A stretch of 64,000 nt of DNA, taken from assembly GCF_009908285.1 (NCBI RefSeq), contig NZ_JAAARM010000033.1, positions 1 through 64,000 on the forward strand, given 5' to 3'. Below are positions 36,520-43,954 of this stretch, in pieces; positions within the stretch are counted from its first letter, which is position 1, and every line of letters begins with the position of its first letter. Both the position numbers and the translations under genes were made by a program. Below the pieces are notes generated by a model, which saw only the letters and a list, made by a program, of their open reading frames with translations, ran no database searches and was not told where the DNA came from. This DNA comes from Pseudomonas sp. Fl4BN1 (GTDB lineage: Bacteria; Pseudomonadota; Gammaproteobacteria; Pseudomonadales; Pseudomonadaceae).

Positions 36520-36622
36520 AGTGGTGGGTTTTCGGGCAAGGATTGATCTCTCTCATTTTCCTCGGTGGCAAGCCTGCTAGCATTGCGCATGGATCATCCC
36601 TGATCAGTCATGAGTGCTTGCC

Positions 36623-37549
36623 ATGCAACTCCCGGATATGAACCTTCTGGTCGCTCTCGATGCCCTGCTCGACGAGGGCAGCGTAGTCGGCGCTGCGCGG
36701 CGCATGAACCTCAGCCCCGCCGCCATGAGCCGCACCCTCACGCGAATTCGCGAAGCCCTGGGCGACCCGGTGCTGGTGCGTGCCGGACGGGGCCTGGTGC
36801 CCACGCCCAAGGCCCTGGAGCTGCGCAGCCAGGTACGTGATCTGGTGGAGCAGGCCGCACTGTTGTTCCGCTCGGCGGATCAGGTCGACCTGCTTTCGTT
36901 GCGGCGGCGCTTCAATGTGCGCGCCAACGACTTTTTCGTCGGAGTCTATGGCGGTCGCCTCATCGACACCCTGGAACGCCAGGCGCCCTTGTGCGAACTG
37001 CGCTTCGTGCCCGAAGGCGACGGTGACGACGAGGCCTTGCGCGAGGGGCGGATCGACCTGCGGATCAGCAACACCCGGCCCCTGACCCCGGAAGTGAAGG
37101 TGCAGAACCTGTTCACCACGGCCTTTGTCGGCCTGGTGCGCGAAGACCATCCGCTGTTGGACGAAGACATTACGGCCGAGCGTTTTGCCGCGTTTCCCCA
37201 TATCAGCATGTCTCGCCGGGGCATTGCCCGCGGACCGATCGATGCGGCCCTGGCCGAGCAGGGCCTGGAGCGCCGGGTGCCGCTGATTGCCCCGAGCTTT
37301 CACGCGGCCATGTTCATGCTGCCGGACTCGGACCTGATCCTGCCGGTGCCCCAGGAAACCCTGCTCAGCGTCTCGCGGCTGGGGCTGCGCCTGCGCTCCT
37401 TCGTCCTGCCGATTTCCCTGCCGACCCTGGTCCTGACCCAGGCCTGGCACCCGCGTTACGATAAGGACCCGGCGCACAAATGGTTCCGCGAGACCCTGCG
37501 CAGCTCCTGCCAGGCCACCTGGCAGGAAGCCCAGCCCGCCTCTGCGTAG
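36623..37549 (+). CDS. LysR-family transcriptional regulator
   Basis: 308 residues. The N-terminal helix-turn-helix reads DMNLLVALDALLDEGSVVGA, then ARRMNLSPAAMSRTLTRIRE and GDPVLVRAGRGLVPTPKA. A substrate-binding domain follows, with DLRISNTRPLTPEVK and TAFVGLVREDHPL. The ATG at 36623 is preferred over the GTG at 36614 on domain grounds. It lies behind the sulfonate operon on the same strand but is split from it by the REP pair, so it may or may not control that operon. Its stop codon (TAG, 37547-37549) is part of the first REP unit of the array that follows. Confidence 0.88.
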   Translation: MQLPDMNLLVALDALLDEGSVVGAARRMNLSPAAMSRTLTRIREALGDPVLVRAGRGLVPTPKALELRSQVRDLVEQAALLFRSADQVDLLSLRRRFNVRANDFFVGVYGGRLIDTLERQAPLCELRFVPEGDGDDEALREGRIDLRISNTRPLTPEVKVQNLFTTAFVGLVREDHPLLDEDITAERFAAFPHISMSRRGIARGPIDAALAEQGLERRVPLIAPSFHAAMFMLPDSDLILPVPQETLLSVSRLGLRLRSFVLPISLPTLVLTQAWHPRYDKDPAHKWFRETLRSSCQATWQEAQPASA

Positions 37550-37973
37550 GAGCCGGCTTGCCGGCGAAAGCGGTCCTGAGGGCCCCTTCGCTGGCAAGCC
37601 AGCTCCTACGGTCCATCTGCAGCCTTCGCCACTCCTGTAGGAGCCGGCTTGCCGGCGAAAGCGATCTTTAGGGCCTCTTCGCTGGCGAGCCAGCTCCTAC
37701 GGTCCATCTGCAGCCTTCGCCACTCCTGTAGGAGCCGGCTTGCCGGCGAATGCGGTCTTGAGGGTCCCTTCGCTGGCAAGCCAGCTCCTACGGTCCATCT
37801 GCAGCCTTCGCCACTCCTGTAGGAGCCGGCTTGCCGGCGAAAGCGATCTTTAGGACCTCTTCGCTGGCGAGCCAGCTCCTACGGTCTATCTGCAGCCTTC
37901 GCCACTCCTGTAGGAGCCGGCTTGCCGGCGAAAGCGATCTTTAAGGCCTCTTCGCTGGCAAGCCAGCTCCTAC
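37546..37973. repeat. BIME array: five 91-bp units of paired REPs
   Basis: GTAGGAGCCGGCTTGCCGGC starts at 37546, 37637, 37728, 37819 and 37910, an exact 91-base period. Each unit also holds the inverted partner TTCGCTGGCAAGCCAGCTCC. The last unit ends at CCTAC near 37973. The units differ by a few bases in the spacer only. Nothing else was seen between 37550 and the start of the efflux operon at 38090. Confidence 0.95.
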
Positions 37974-38089
37974 GGTCAATAGGGTTAATCGTTGCGTTTG
38001 GTGCACTTATAAGCTGTCGATAAGTCAGTTTTCGTCAGCATCGGCTGTTCATAAACTGCTCTGGTTTTCTTGTCTGGAGCAGTATTTCC

Positions 38090-39634
38090 ATGAGTTCCCT
38101 CGCTGTCGCTGCGCCTGCTTCGGTCGAAGTCGCCAGCAAGCCGGCAGCCATTGCGCCGCCGGTATTCGGGCCGCGGATCATCATCGGCCTGGTGGGTGTA
38201 CTGCTGGCGGTGCTGGTCTCGGGTCTTAACGAGATGGTGACCAAGATCGCCCTGGCGGACATTCGCGGGGCGCTGTTCATCGGCTACGACGAAGGCACCT
38301 GGCTGGTGGCGTGCTACACCGCCACCTCGGTGGCGGCCATGGCCTTTGCGCCCTGGTGTTCGGTGACCTTTTCCCTGCGGCGTTTCACCCTGTGTGCCAT
38401 TGGCCTGTTCACCCTGCTGGGGGTGCTGTGCCCCTTCGCGCCCAACTACGAAAGCCTGTTGCTGCTGCGCACTCTGCAAGGCCTGGCCGGTGGTGCCCTA
38501 CCGCCGATGCTGATGACCGTGGCCCTGCGTTTCCTGCCGGCCAACGTCAAGCTTTACGGTCTGGCCGGCTATGCCCTGACCGCCACCTTCGGCCCGAGCC
38601 TGGGCACGCCACTGGCGGCACTCTGGACCGAATATGTGGGCTGGCAATGGGCATTCTGGCAGGTGGTGGCGCCCTGCCTGCTGGCCATGGCGGCAGTGGC
38701 TTACGGCCTGCCGCAGGACCCGCTGCGCCTGGAGCGCTTCAAGCAGTTCAACTGGCGTGGCCTGCTGCTGGGCTTTCCGGCGATCTGCATGCTGGTGATC
38801 GGCATCCTCCAGGGCAACCGCCTGGCTTGGTTCGAATCGCCGCTGATCAGTGTGTTGCTGGTCGGCGGGCTGGTGCTGCTGGTGCTGTTCATGATCAACG
38901 AATGGTCGCAGCCGATTCCGTTCTTCAAGTTGCAGATGCTCGGCATCCGCAACCTGTCTTTCGCCCTGCTGACCCTGGCCGGGGTGCTGGTGGTGCTGAC
39001 GGCGGTGATCATCATCCCGTCCGCCTACCTGGCCCAGGTCCAGGGCTACCGGCCGCTGCAGACCGCGCCGGTGATGCTGGTGATGGCCTTGCCGCAGTTG
39101 CTGGCGCTGCCGCTGGTGGCGGCCCTGTGCAACCTGCGCTGGGTCGATTGCCGCTGGGTGCTGGGGATCGGCCTGGGCATGCTGGTGCTGTCCTGCCTGG
39201 GCGGCACGCACCTGACCTCGGCCTGGATCCGTGACGACTTCTATGTGCTGCAACTGCTGCAGATCTTCGGCCAGCCCATGGCGGTGCTGCCGTTGCTGAT
39301 GCTTTCCACCGGCAGCATCGCCCCGGTGGAAGGGCCGTTCGCCTCGGCCTGGTTCAACACCGTGAAAGGCCTGGCGGCGGTGATCGCCACCGGTGTGCTG
39401 GATGTGCTGACCACTCGCCGCCTGCACTTTCACTCAACCATGCTGGTGGACAGCCTGGGCAACTCGCCCCTGGTGGACGACAACGTCGCCGGCCTGGCCC
39501 GGCGCCTGCACCAGCAGGCCGTGGTGCTGACCTCCGCCGATCTCTATTTCTGCATGGCAGGGCTGGCCGCTGTGCTGATCCTGCTGATTTTCTGGCTGCC
39601 GACGCGGATCTACCCACCGCGGGCGCCGACTTGA
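38090..39634 (+). CDS. MFS multidrug efflux transporter, EmrB/DHA2 type
   Basis: 514 residues with about 14 hydrophobic spans. LNEMVTKIALADIRGALFIG, then YDEGTWLVACYTATSVAAMA is the usual opening of the DHA2 drug:H+ antiporter family, and RTLQGLAGGALPPMLMT follows motif C-like glycine patterns. GGAGC lies about 10 bases before the ATG. It is the first gene of a three-gene efflux unit with a HlyD-type adaptor and an outer-membrane lipoprotein. The substrates are unknown. Confidence 0.9.
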   Translation: MSSLAVAAPASVEVASKPAAIAPPVFGPRIIIGLVGVLLAVLVSGLNEMVTKIALADIRGALFIGYDEGTWLVACYTATSVAAMAFAPWCSVTFSLRRFTLCAIGLFTLLGVLCPFAPNYESLLLLRTLQGLAGGALPPMLMTVALRFLPANVKLYGLAGYALTATFGPSLGTPLAALWTEYVGWQWAFWQVVAPCLLAMAAVAYGLPQDPLRLERFKQFNWRGLLLGFPAICMLVIGILQGNRLAWFESPLISVLLVGGLVLLVLFMINEWSQPIPFFKLQMLGIRNLSFALLTLAGVLVVLTAVIIIPSAYLAQVQGYRPLQTAPVMLVMALPQLLALPLVAALCNLRWVDCRWVLGIGLGMLVLSCLGGTHLTSAWIRDDFYVLQLLQIFGQPMAVLPLLMLSTGSIAPVEGPFASAWFNTVKGLAAVIATGVLDVLTTRRLHFHSTMLVDSLGNSPLVDDNVAGLARRLHQQAVVLTSADLYFCMAGLAAVLILLIFWLPTRIYPPRAPT

Positions 39635-39648
39635 ACGAGACCTTTGTT

Positions 39649-40719
39649 ATGACGACCCAGAGCAAACACAAAATCGCCATCGCGGTAGCGGCCGTGGCGG
39701 CCCTTGGCGTGCTGGCCTACCTGGCGCTGCCGGGGCTGTTCGGCCGCACCGGCGAGCAGAGCACCAACGATGCCTTCATCGCCGCCGACTACACCCTGGT
39801 GGCCCCGCGTGTGGCGGGGTTCATCAAGGAAGTGCTGGTGGAGGACAACCAGCAGGTCAAGGCCGGGCAACTGTTGGCGCTGATCGACGACCGTGACCTG
39901 CGGGCCGCGGCCCAGGCGGCGGATGCCGAGACCCTGGTGGCCAAGGCGCAGTTGCAGAACGCCCGGGCGACCCTGGACCGGCAGAGTTCGGTGATCGCCC
40001 AGGCCCAGGCGGCGCTGGTGGCCGCCCGGGCCGAGGTGGCCTTTGCCGAGCACGAGCTCAATCGCTACAACCACCTGGCCGGAGTGGGCGCCGGCACGGT
40101 GCAGAACGCTCAGCAGGCCAGGACTCGCATCGACCAGGCCAGCGCCCGGATGGCCACGGCCACTGCGGCCCTGGCGGCGGAGCGCAAGCAGGTGGAAATT
40201 CTCACTGCCCAGCGCGATGCGGCGGAAGGCGGCCTGAAACGGGCTCAGGCGGCCCTGGAAATGGCCAGCTACGAGCTGTCCTACACGCGTATCGTCGCGC
40301 CGCTCGATGGCATGGTCGGCGAGCGTGCAGTACGGGTTGGCGCCTACGTCACTCCCGGCAGCAAGATCCTCGCCGTGGTGCCCTTGCAGCAGGCCTACGT
40401 GCTGGCCAACTTCCAGGAAACCCAGCTCACCGCCATGCATGCCGGGCAAGTGGTCGAGGTACGGGTCGACAGCCTGGGTGGCGAGACCTTGCACGGTCGC
40501 GTGGAAAGCCTGGCCCCGGCCACCGGTGTGACCTTCGCCGCAGTGAAGCCGGACAACGCCACCGGCAACTTCACCAAGGTGGTGCAGCGCATTCCGGTGA
40601 AGATCCTTCTGGAGCCCAACCAGCCCATGGCCGAGCGGCTGCGGGTGGGCATGTCGGTGGAAGCCAGCGTCGACACCCACAGCTCGGCCACCAGCGCCCG
40701 CGAGGTAACCCAGCGATGA
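39649..40719 (+). CDS. HlyD/EmrA-type membrane fusion protein
   Basis: 356 residues. A short cytoplasmic tail and one span (IAIAVAAVAALGVLAYLALP) are followed by STNDAFIAADYTLVAPRVAG, a lipoyl half-motif (VLVEDNQQVKAGQLLALIDD), an alanine-rich coiled coil and the partner half (YTRIVAPLDGMVGERAVRVG). It links the MFS pump to the outer-membrane factor. ATG at 39649 has GAGA upstream. A TTG at 39631 that overlaps the MFS stop is an alternative and would add six residues. Confidence 0.9.
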   Translation: MTTQSKHKIAIAVAAVAALGVLAYLALPGLFGRTGEQSTNDAFIAADYTLVAPRVAGFIKEVLVEDNQQVKAGQLLALIDDRDLRAAAQAADAETLVAKAQLQNARATLDRQSSVIAQAQAALVAARAEVAFAEHELNRYNHLAGVGAGTVQNAQQARTRIDQASARMATATAALAAERKQVEILTAQRDAAEGGLKRAQAALEMASYELSYTRIVAPLDGMVGERAVRVGAYVTPGSKILAVVPLQQAYVLANFQETQLTAMHAGQVVEVRVDSLGGETLHGRVESLAPATGVTFAAVKPDNATGNFTKVVQRIPVKILLEPNQPMAERLRVGMSVEASVDTHSSATSAREVTQR

Positions 40720-42326
40720 GTACCGTCAGAGGCAAGCACACGGGCGCCCCGTGGCGAGGGAGCAAGCTCTCGCTGGGTTGCGCAGCCACTCCAGATACAC
40801 TCGACGCGGCTGCCCGGGCCACTCGCGAAGGCCGCTTTGCCAGTGCTGCGCACTCGAACGGCAGCAAGCTCCCTCGCCACGGCGGGCGGGCTCTGCTGGC
40901 GCTGAGCCTGCTGTCCCTGGCCGCGTGCAATCTCGGCCCGGATTTCCAGCGGCCCCAGGCGACCCAGGTCCAGGCCTGGTCCGCCCCGGCCCACGCTGCG
41001 GCCAGCCAGGCAGTGGACAACGCCATGCAGGAGCGCTGGTGGGAGGTGTTCAACGACCCGCAACTGTCGGCCCTGAGCCGGCGCGCCCTGAGCGACAACC
41101 TCGACCTGCAACTGGCCACCAGCCGTTTGCAGCAGAGCCGGGCAGCGCGCCAGGTGATCACCGCCGAGCGCTACCCAAGCACCTCGGCCAATGGCGGCTA
41201 CGGGCGCAAGCGCAACAGCGCCGAGGGCCTGAATGACCCTTCGGGGAACAACGGCAAGTCGGCGTTCAATCTCTGGGAAGCGGGTTTCTCGGCCTCTTGG
41301 GAGCTGGATTTCTGGGGCCGGGTGCGGCGCGAAACCGAAGCCGCCGACGCGACCCTGGACGTGGCGGAGAACGACCGGCGCGGGGTGCTGCTGTCGGTGC
41401 TGGCGGAAACTGCCCAGGACTACATTCAACTGCGCGGCGTGCAGAGCACCCGGGCGGTCACCGAGCAGAACCTTGACGTCGCCCGCCACAGCCTGAAGCT
41501 CTCGCAACTACGCTTGGCCGATGGTGTCGCTACCGACCTGGACGTGGCCGAAGCCGCCGCCCAGGTCGCCACCATCGAGGCGCAACTGCCTGAGCTGCAA
41601 CAGCGCCAGGCGCAATTGATCAATGCCTTGAGCCTGCTTCTTGGGGAGCCGCCCCAGGCCCTGCACCAGGAGCTGGCCAGTGACGCGCCGGTGCCGCAAC
41701 CGCCGTCCCAGGTGGCGATCGGCTTGCCTTCGCAGCTGGCCGAGCGGCGCCCGGACATCCGCCAGGCCGAGGCACGCCTGCATGCGGCCACGGCCAGCAT
41801 CGGCGTGGCCAAGGGCGATTTCTATCCGCGCATTACCTTGTCCGGCAACTTCGGTTCCCAGGCCCTGCAACTGGCGGACTTCGGTTCCTGGAGTTCGCGA
41901 CAATTCGGCATCGGCCCGCAGTTCAGCTTGCCGCTGTTTGATGGCGGCCGCCTGCGGGGCATGCTCCAGCTGCGCGAGGCTCAGCAGCAGGAAGCGGCCC
42001 TGGCCTACCAACAGACGGTGTTGCGGGCCTGGCATGAAATCGACGACCAACTGACTCGCTACAACGCCAGCCAGTTGCGTCGCGACAGCCTGGCCGAGGC
42101 AGTGCGCCAGAACCAGATCGCCCTGCGCACGGCGCAGCAGCAGTACGTCGAAGGGGTGGTGGATTTCGTCAACGTGCTGACCGTGCAGGGGGCCCTGCTG
42201 GCAACTCAGGAGCAACTGGTGGAAAGCTCGGCCGGGGTGTCCCTGGCGATGGTTGGCCTGTACAAGGCGCTGGGCGGCGGCTGGGAATCGGTTTACCCAT
42301 TGCAGGCCGCTGGCAGGGTGCGCTGA
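40716..42326 (+). CDS. NodT-family outer-membrane efflux lipoprotein with a REP doublet in its 5' coding end
   Basis: 536 residues. The ATG overlaps the stop of the adaptor gene (ATGA) and has GAGG upstream, so the start is well fixed. A signal peptide and lipobox (LALSLLSLAAC) appear only at about residues 60-70, where such proteins normally begin. The 45 or so residues before it are encoded by a REP doublet at 40751-40880. The rest is a normal outer-membrane factor: two similar helical halves (ALSRRALSDNLDLQLATSRL; AERRPDIRQAEARLHAATAS) ending VSLAMVGLYKALGGGWE. Export with so long an n-region is possible but unproven. Confidence 0.88.
   Translation: MSTVRGKHTGAPWRGSKLSLGCAATPDTLDAAARATREGRFASAAHSNGSKLPRHGGRALLALSLLSLAACNLGPDFQRPQATQVQAWSAPAHAAASQAVDNAMQERWWEVFNDPQLSALSRRALSDNLDLQLATSRLQQSRAARQVITAERYPSTSANGGYGRKRNSAEGLNDPSGNNGKSAFNLWEAGFSASWELDFWGRVRRETEAADATLDVAENDRRGVLLSVLAETAQDYIQLRGVQSTRAVTEQNLDVARHSLKLSQLRLADGVATDLDVAEAAAQVATIEAQLPELQQRQAQLINALSLLLGEPPQALHQELASDAPVPQPPSQVAIGLPSQLAERRPDIRQAEARLHAATASIGVAKGDFYPRITLSGNFGSQALQLADFGSWSSRQFGIGPQFSLPLFDGGRLRGMLQLREAQQQEAALAYQQTVLRAWHEIDDQLTRYNASQLRRDSLAEAVRQNQIALRTAQQQYVEGVVDFVNVLTVQGALLATQEQLVESSAGVSLAMVGLYKALGGGWESVYPLQAAGRVR
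40751..40880. repeat. REP doublet (REPIN-like) inside a coding sequence
   Basis: GTGGCGAGGGAGCAAGCT at 40751 and AGCAAGCTCCCTCGCCAC at 40863 face each other 130 bases end to end. This is a second REP family, different from the GTAGGAGC type. It lies in-frame near the 5' end of the outer-membrane factor gene. Confidence 0.85.
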
Positions 42327-42356
42327 AAAGCGTCTTTGCCTGGTTAGAGAAAAAAG

Positions 42357-42379
42357 TGTAATGATAATTGCTCTCAATC
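42357..42379 (+). promoter_or_regulatory. Fur-like box upstream of the second fecI
   Basis: TGTAATGATAATTGCTCTCA followed by AT matches the Fur pattern (AATGATAATT core with a weaker right half). It lies right before the sigma-factor gene and suggests iron repression of the whole unit. Confidence 0.6.
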
Positions 42380-42397
42380 ATGTGCGCAGTTTCATTC

Positions 42398-42907
42398 ATG
42401 CAAGCAACCTCTGACGGCAACGCCCAGCTCCATCGTCTGTATCAGGATCACCACGGCTGGTTGCAGGGTTGGTTGCGCAAGCGCCTGGGCGATCGCGAGC
42501 ATGCCGCGGACGTGGCGCAGGACACCTTCCTGCGCCTGCTGCTCTCGGGGCGCTTTCCCGGGCAGCATGAAAGCCGCAGCTACCTGGCGCAGATCGCTCG
42601 CAACCTGGTGGTCGACCAATGGCGGCGCGCGCGCATTGAGCGTGCCTACCTGGAAAGCATCGCTCACTTGCCGGAGCCGCAGACCCCTTCCCTGGAAAGC
42701 CGTGCGCTGATTCTGGAGACCCTGATGCAGATCGACGCCATGCTCGACCGCATGCCGGACAAGGTGCGCCAGGCCTTTGTCATGTCGCAGTTCGAGGGGC
42801 TGGGCTATGCGCAGATCGCCGAGCGCCTGGAGGTCTCCGTCAGTTCGGTGCAGAAGTACATGACCCGCGCCATCCAGGCCTGCTATCAGGTGCTCTACGC
42901 AGAATGA
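42398..42907 (+). CDS. ECF sigma factor, FecI type (second)
   Basis: 169 residues. Region 2 is visible in LHRLYQDHHGWLQGWLRKRL and EHAADVAQDTFLRLLLS. Region 4 is visible in FEGLGYAQIAERLEVSVSSV. Starts at 42368 (TTG) and 42380 (ATG) lie in or against the Fur box, so ATG 42398 (MQATSDGNAQ), which aligns with the other FecI protein of this window, is chosen. It overlaps the anti-sigma gene by four bases. Confidence 0.9.
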   Translation: MQATSDGNAQLHRLYQDHHGWLQGWLRKRLGDREHAADVAQDTFLRLLLSGRFPGQHESRSYLAQIARNLVVDQWRRARIERAYLESIAHLPEPQTPSLESRALILETLMQIDAMLDRMPDKVRQAFVMSQFEGLGYAQIAERLEVSVSSVQKYMTRAIQACYQVLYAE

Positions 42908-43857
42908 AACCCCATCAGGCCCCCATTGCTCCGTCCATCGTCGAACAGGCCAGTGAATGGCTGATGCTGCATTGGAGCGGCGAACTGAGCCCGCAGCAGC
43001 GCACCGCCTTCGAGGCCTGGCAGCTGGCCGACGCGGAGCACCGGCGCGCCTGGCAGCGCCTGCAGCAACTGCAACAGACCCTGCAAGGTGTACCGGAGCA
43101 CAGCGCCCATGTGTTGCTGGCCAAGGCCCCTGACCAGCAGCGCCGTGCTGCGCTGAAGATGCTCGGCTTGCTGCTGGTGGCCGGTGGCAGCGGCTACCTG
43201 GTGCAGGACAGCCAGCCCTGGCGTGCGCACTTCGCTGGGCAGCGCAGCGCCACCGGCGAAGTGCGCCACCTGACCCTGAGCGACGGCAGCCGCCTGGACC
43301 TCAACAGTGCCACCGCCGTCGACCTGCTGTTCAGCGCCAGCGAGCGGCGCATTCGCCTGATCCAGGGCGAGATCCTGCTCACCAGCGGGCATGACCCGTC
43401 GCGGCCGCTGATCGTGGAAACCGCCGCCGGCGATATCCAGGCCCTGGGCACGCGCTTTGCCGTGCGTGAGCTGGACGGCGGCTCCCGGGTCGATCTTTAC
43501 GAAGGCGCGTTGCGGATCAGCCCGCGGCATGTCCCGGCCCTGCAACTGAATGCCGGCGAACGCCTGTGGTTCAACGCCGGACGGGTCTCGCCCCGGCAGG
43601 TGGCCGAGGTCAATGCCAGCAGTTGGAGCGAGGGGCGGCTGATTGCCGAACGCCAGCCCCTGGGGCAGTTCGTCGCCGAGCTGGCGCGCTATCGGCCGGG
43701 AATACTGCGCTGTGATGAGCAGGTTGCCGGCCTGCTGCTCACCGGGGTCTTCCCCCTGGCCGACAGCGATGCGGTGCTCGCCGCCCTGGAGCGCTCGCTG
43801 CCGGTGCGGGCCCACGCCGTGACCCGCTACTGGGTGACCCTCAAGCCGCGAGGCTGA
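42904..43857 (+). CDS. FecR-family anti-sigma factor (second)
   Basis: 317 residues. The N-terminal sigma-binding part reads QASEWLMLHWSGELSPQQRT, then EHRRAWQRLQQLQQTL. One membrane span lies near residues 80-100 (ALKMLGLLLVAGGSGYLV). The FecR core follows (HLTLSDGSRLDLNSATAVDL, ALGTRFAVRELDGGSRVDLY). ATGA overlap with the sigma-factor stop implies coupled synthesis. It should sense the receptor at 43955. Confidence 0.9.
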   Translation: MKPHQAPIAPSIVEQASEWLMLHWSGELSPQQRTAFEAWQLADAEHRRAWQRLQQLQQTLQGVPEHSAHVLLAKAPDQQRRAALKMLGLLLVAGGSGYLVQDSQPWRAHFAGQRSATGEVRHLTLSDGSRLDLNSATAVDLLFSASERRIRLIQGEILLTSGHDPSRPLIVETAAGDIQALGTRFAVRELDGGSRVDLYEGALRISPRHVPALQLNAGERLWFNAGRVSPRQVAEVNASSWSEGRLIAERQPLGQFVAELARYRPGILRCDEQVAGLLLTGVFPLADSDAVLAALERSLPVRAHAVTRYWVTLKPRG

Positions 43858-43954
43858 AAGAAAAATAGTTCGTCGGGCCATTGTCGATTCTGCCGGGTCG
43901 TTCGGGATACCCCATGAAAGCCGATCAAGACGCATTCTCATGGGGAGTTCAGGA

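Noticed and set aside
37546..37973. CRISPR array
   Set aside because: The period is regular, but the units contain inverted REP hairpins and the spacers are nearly identical from unit to unit; no cas genes are near.
42368..42397. Longer N-terminus for the second FecI (TTG 42368 or ATG 42380)
   Set aside because: These codons lie in or touch the Fur-like box, and alignment with the first FecI supports ATG 42398.
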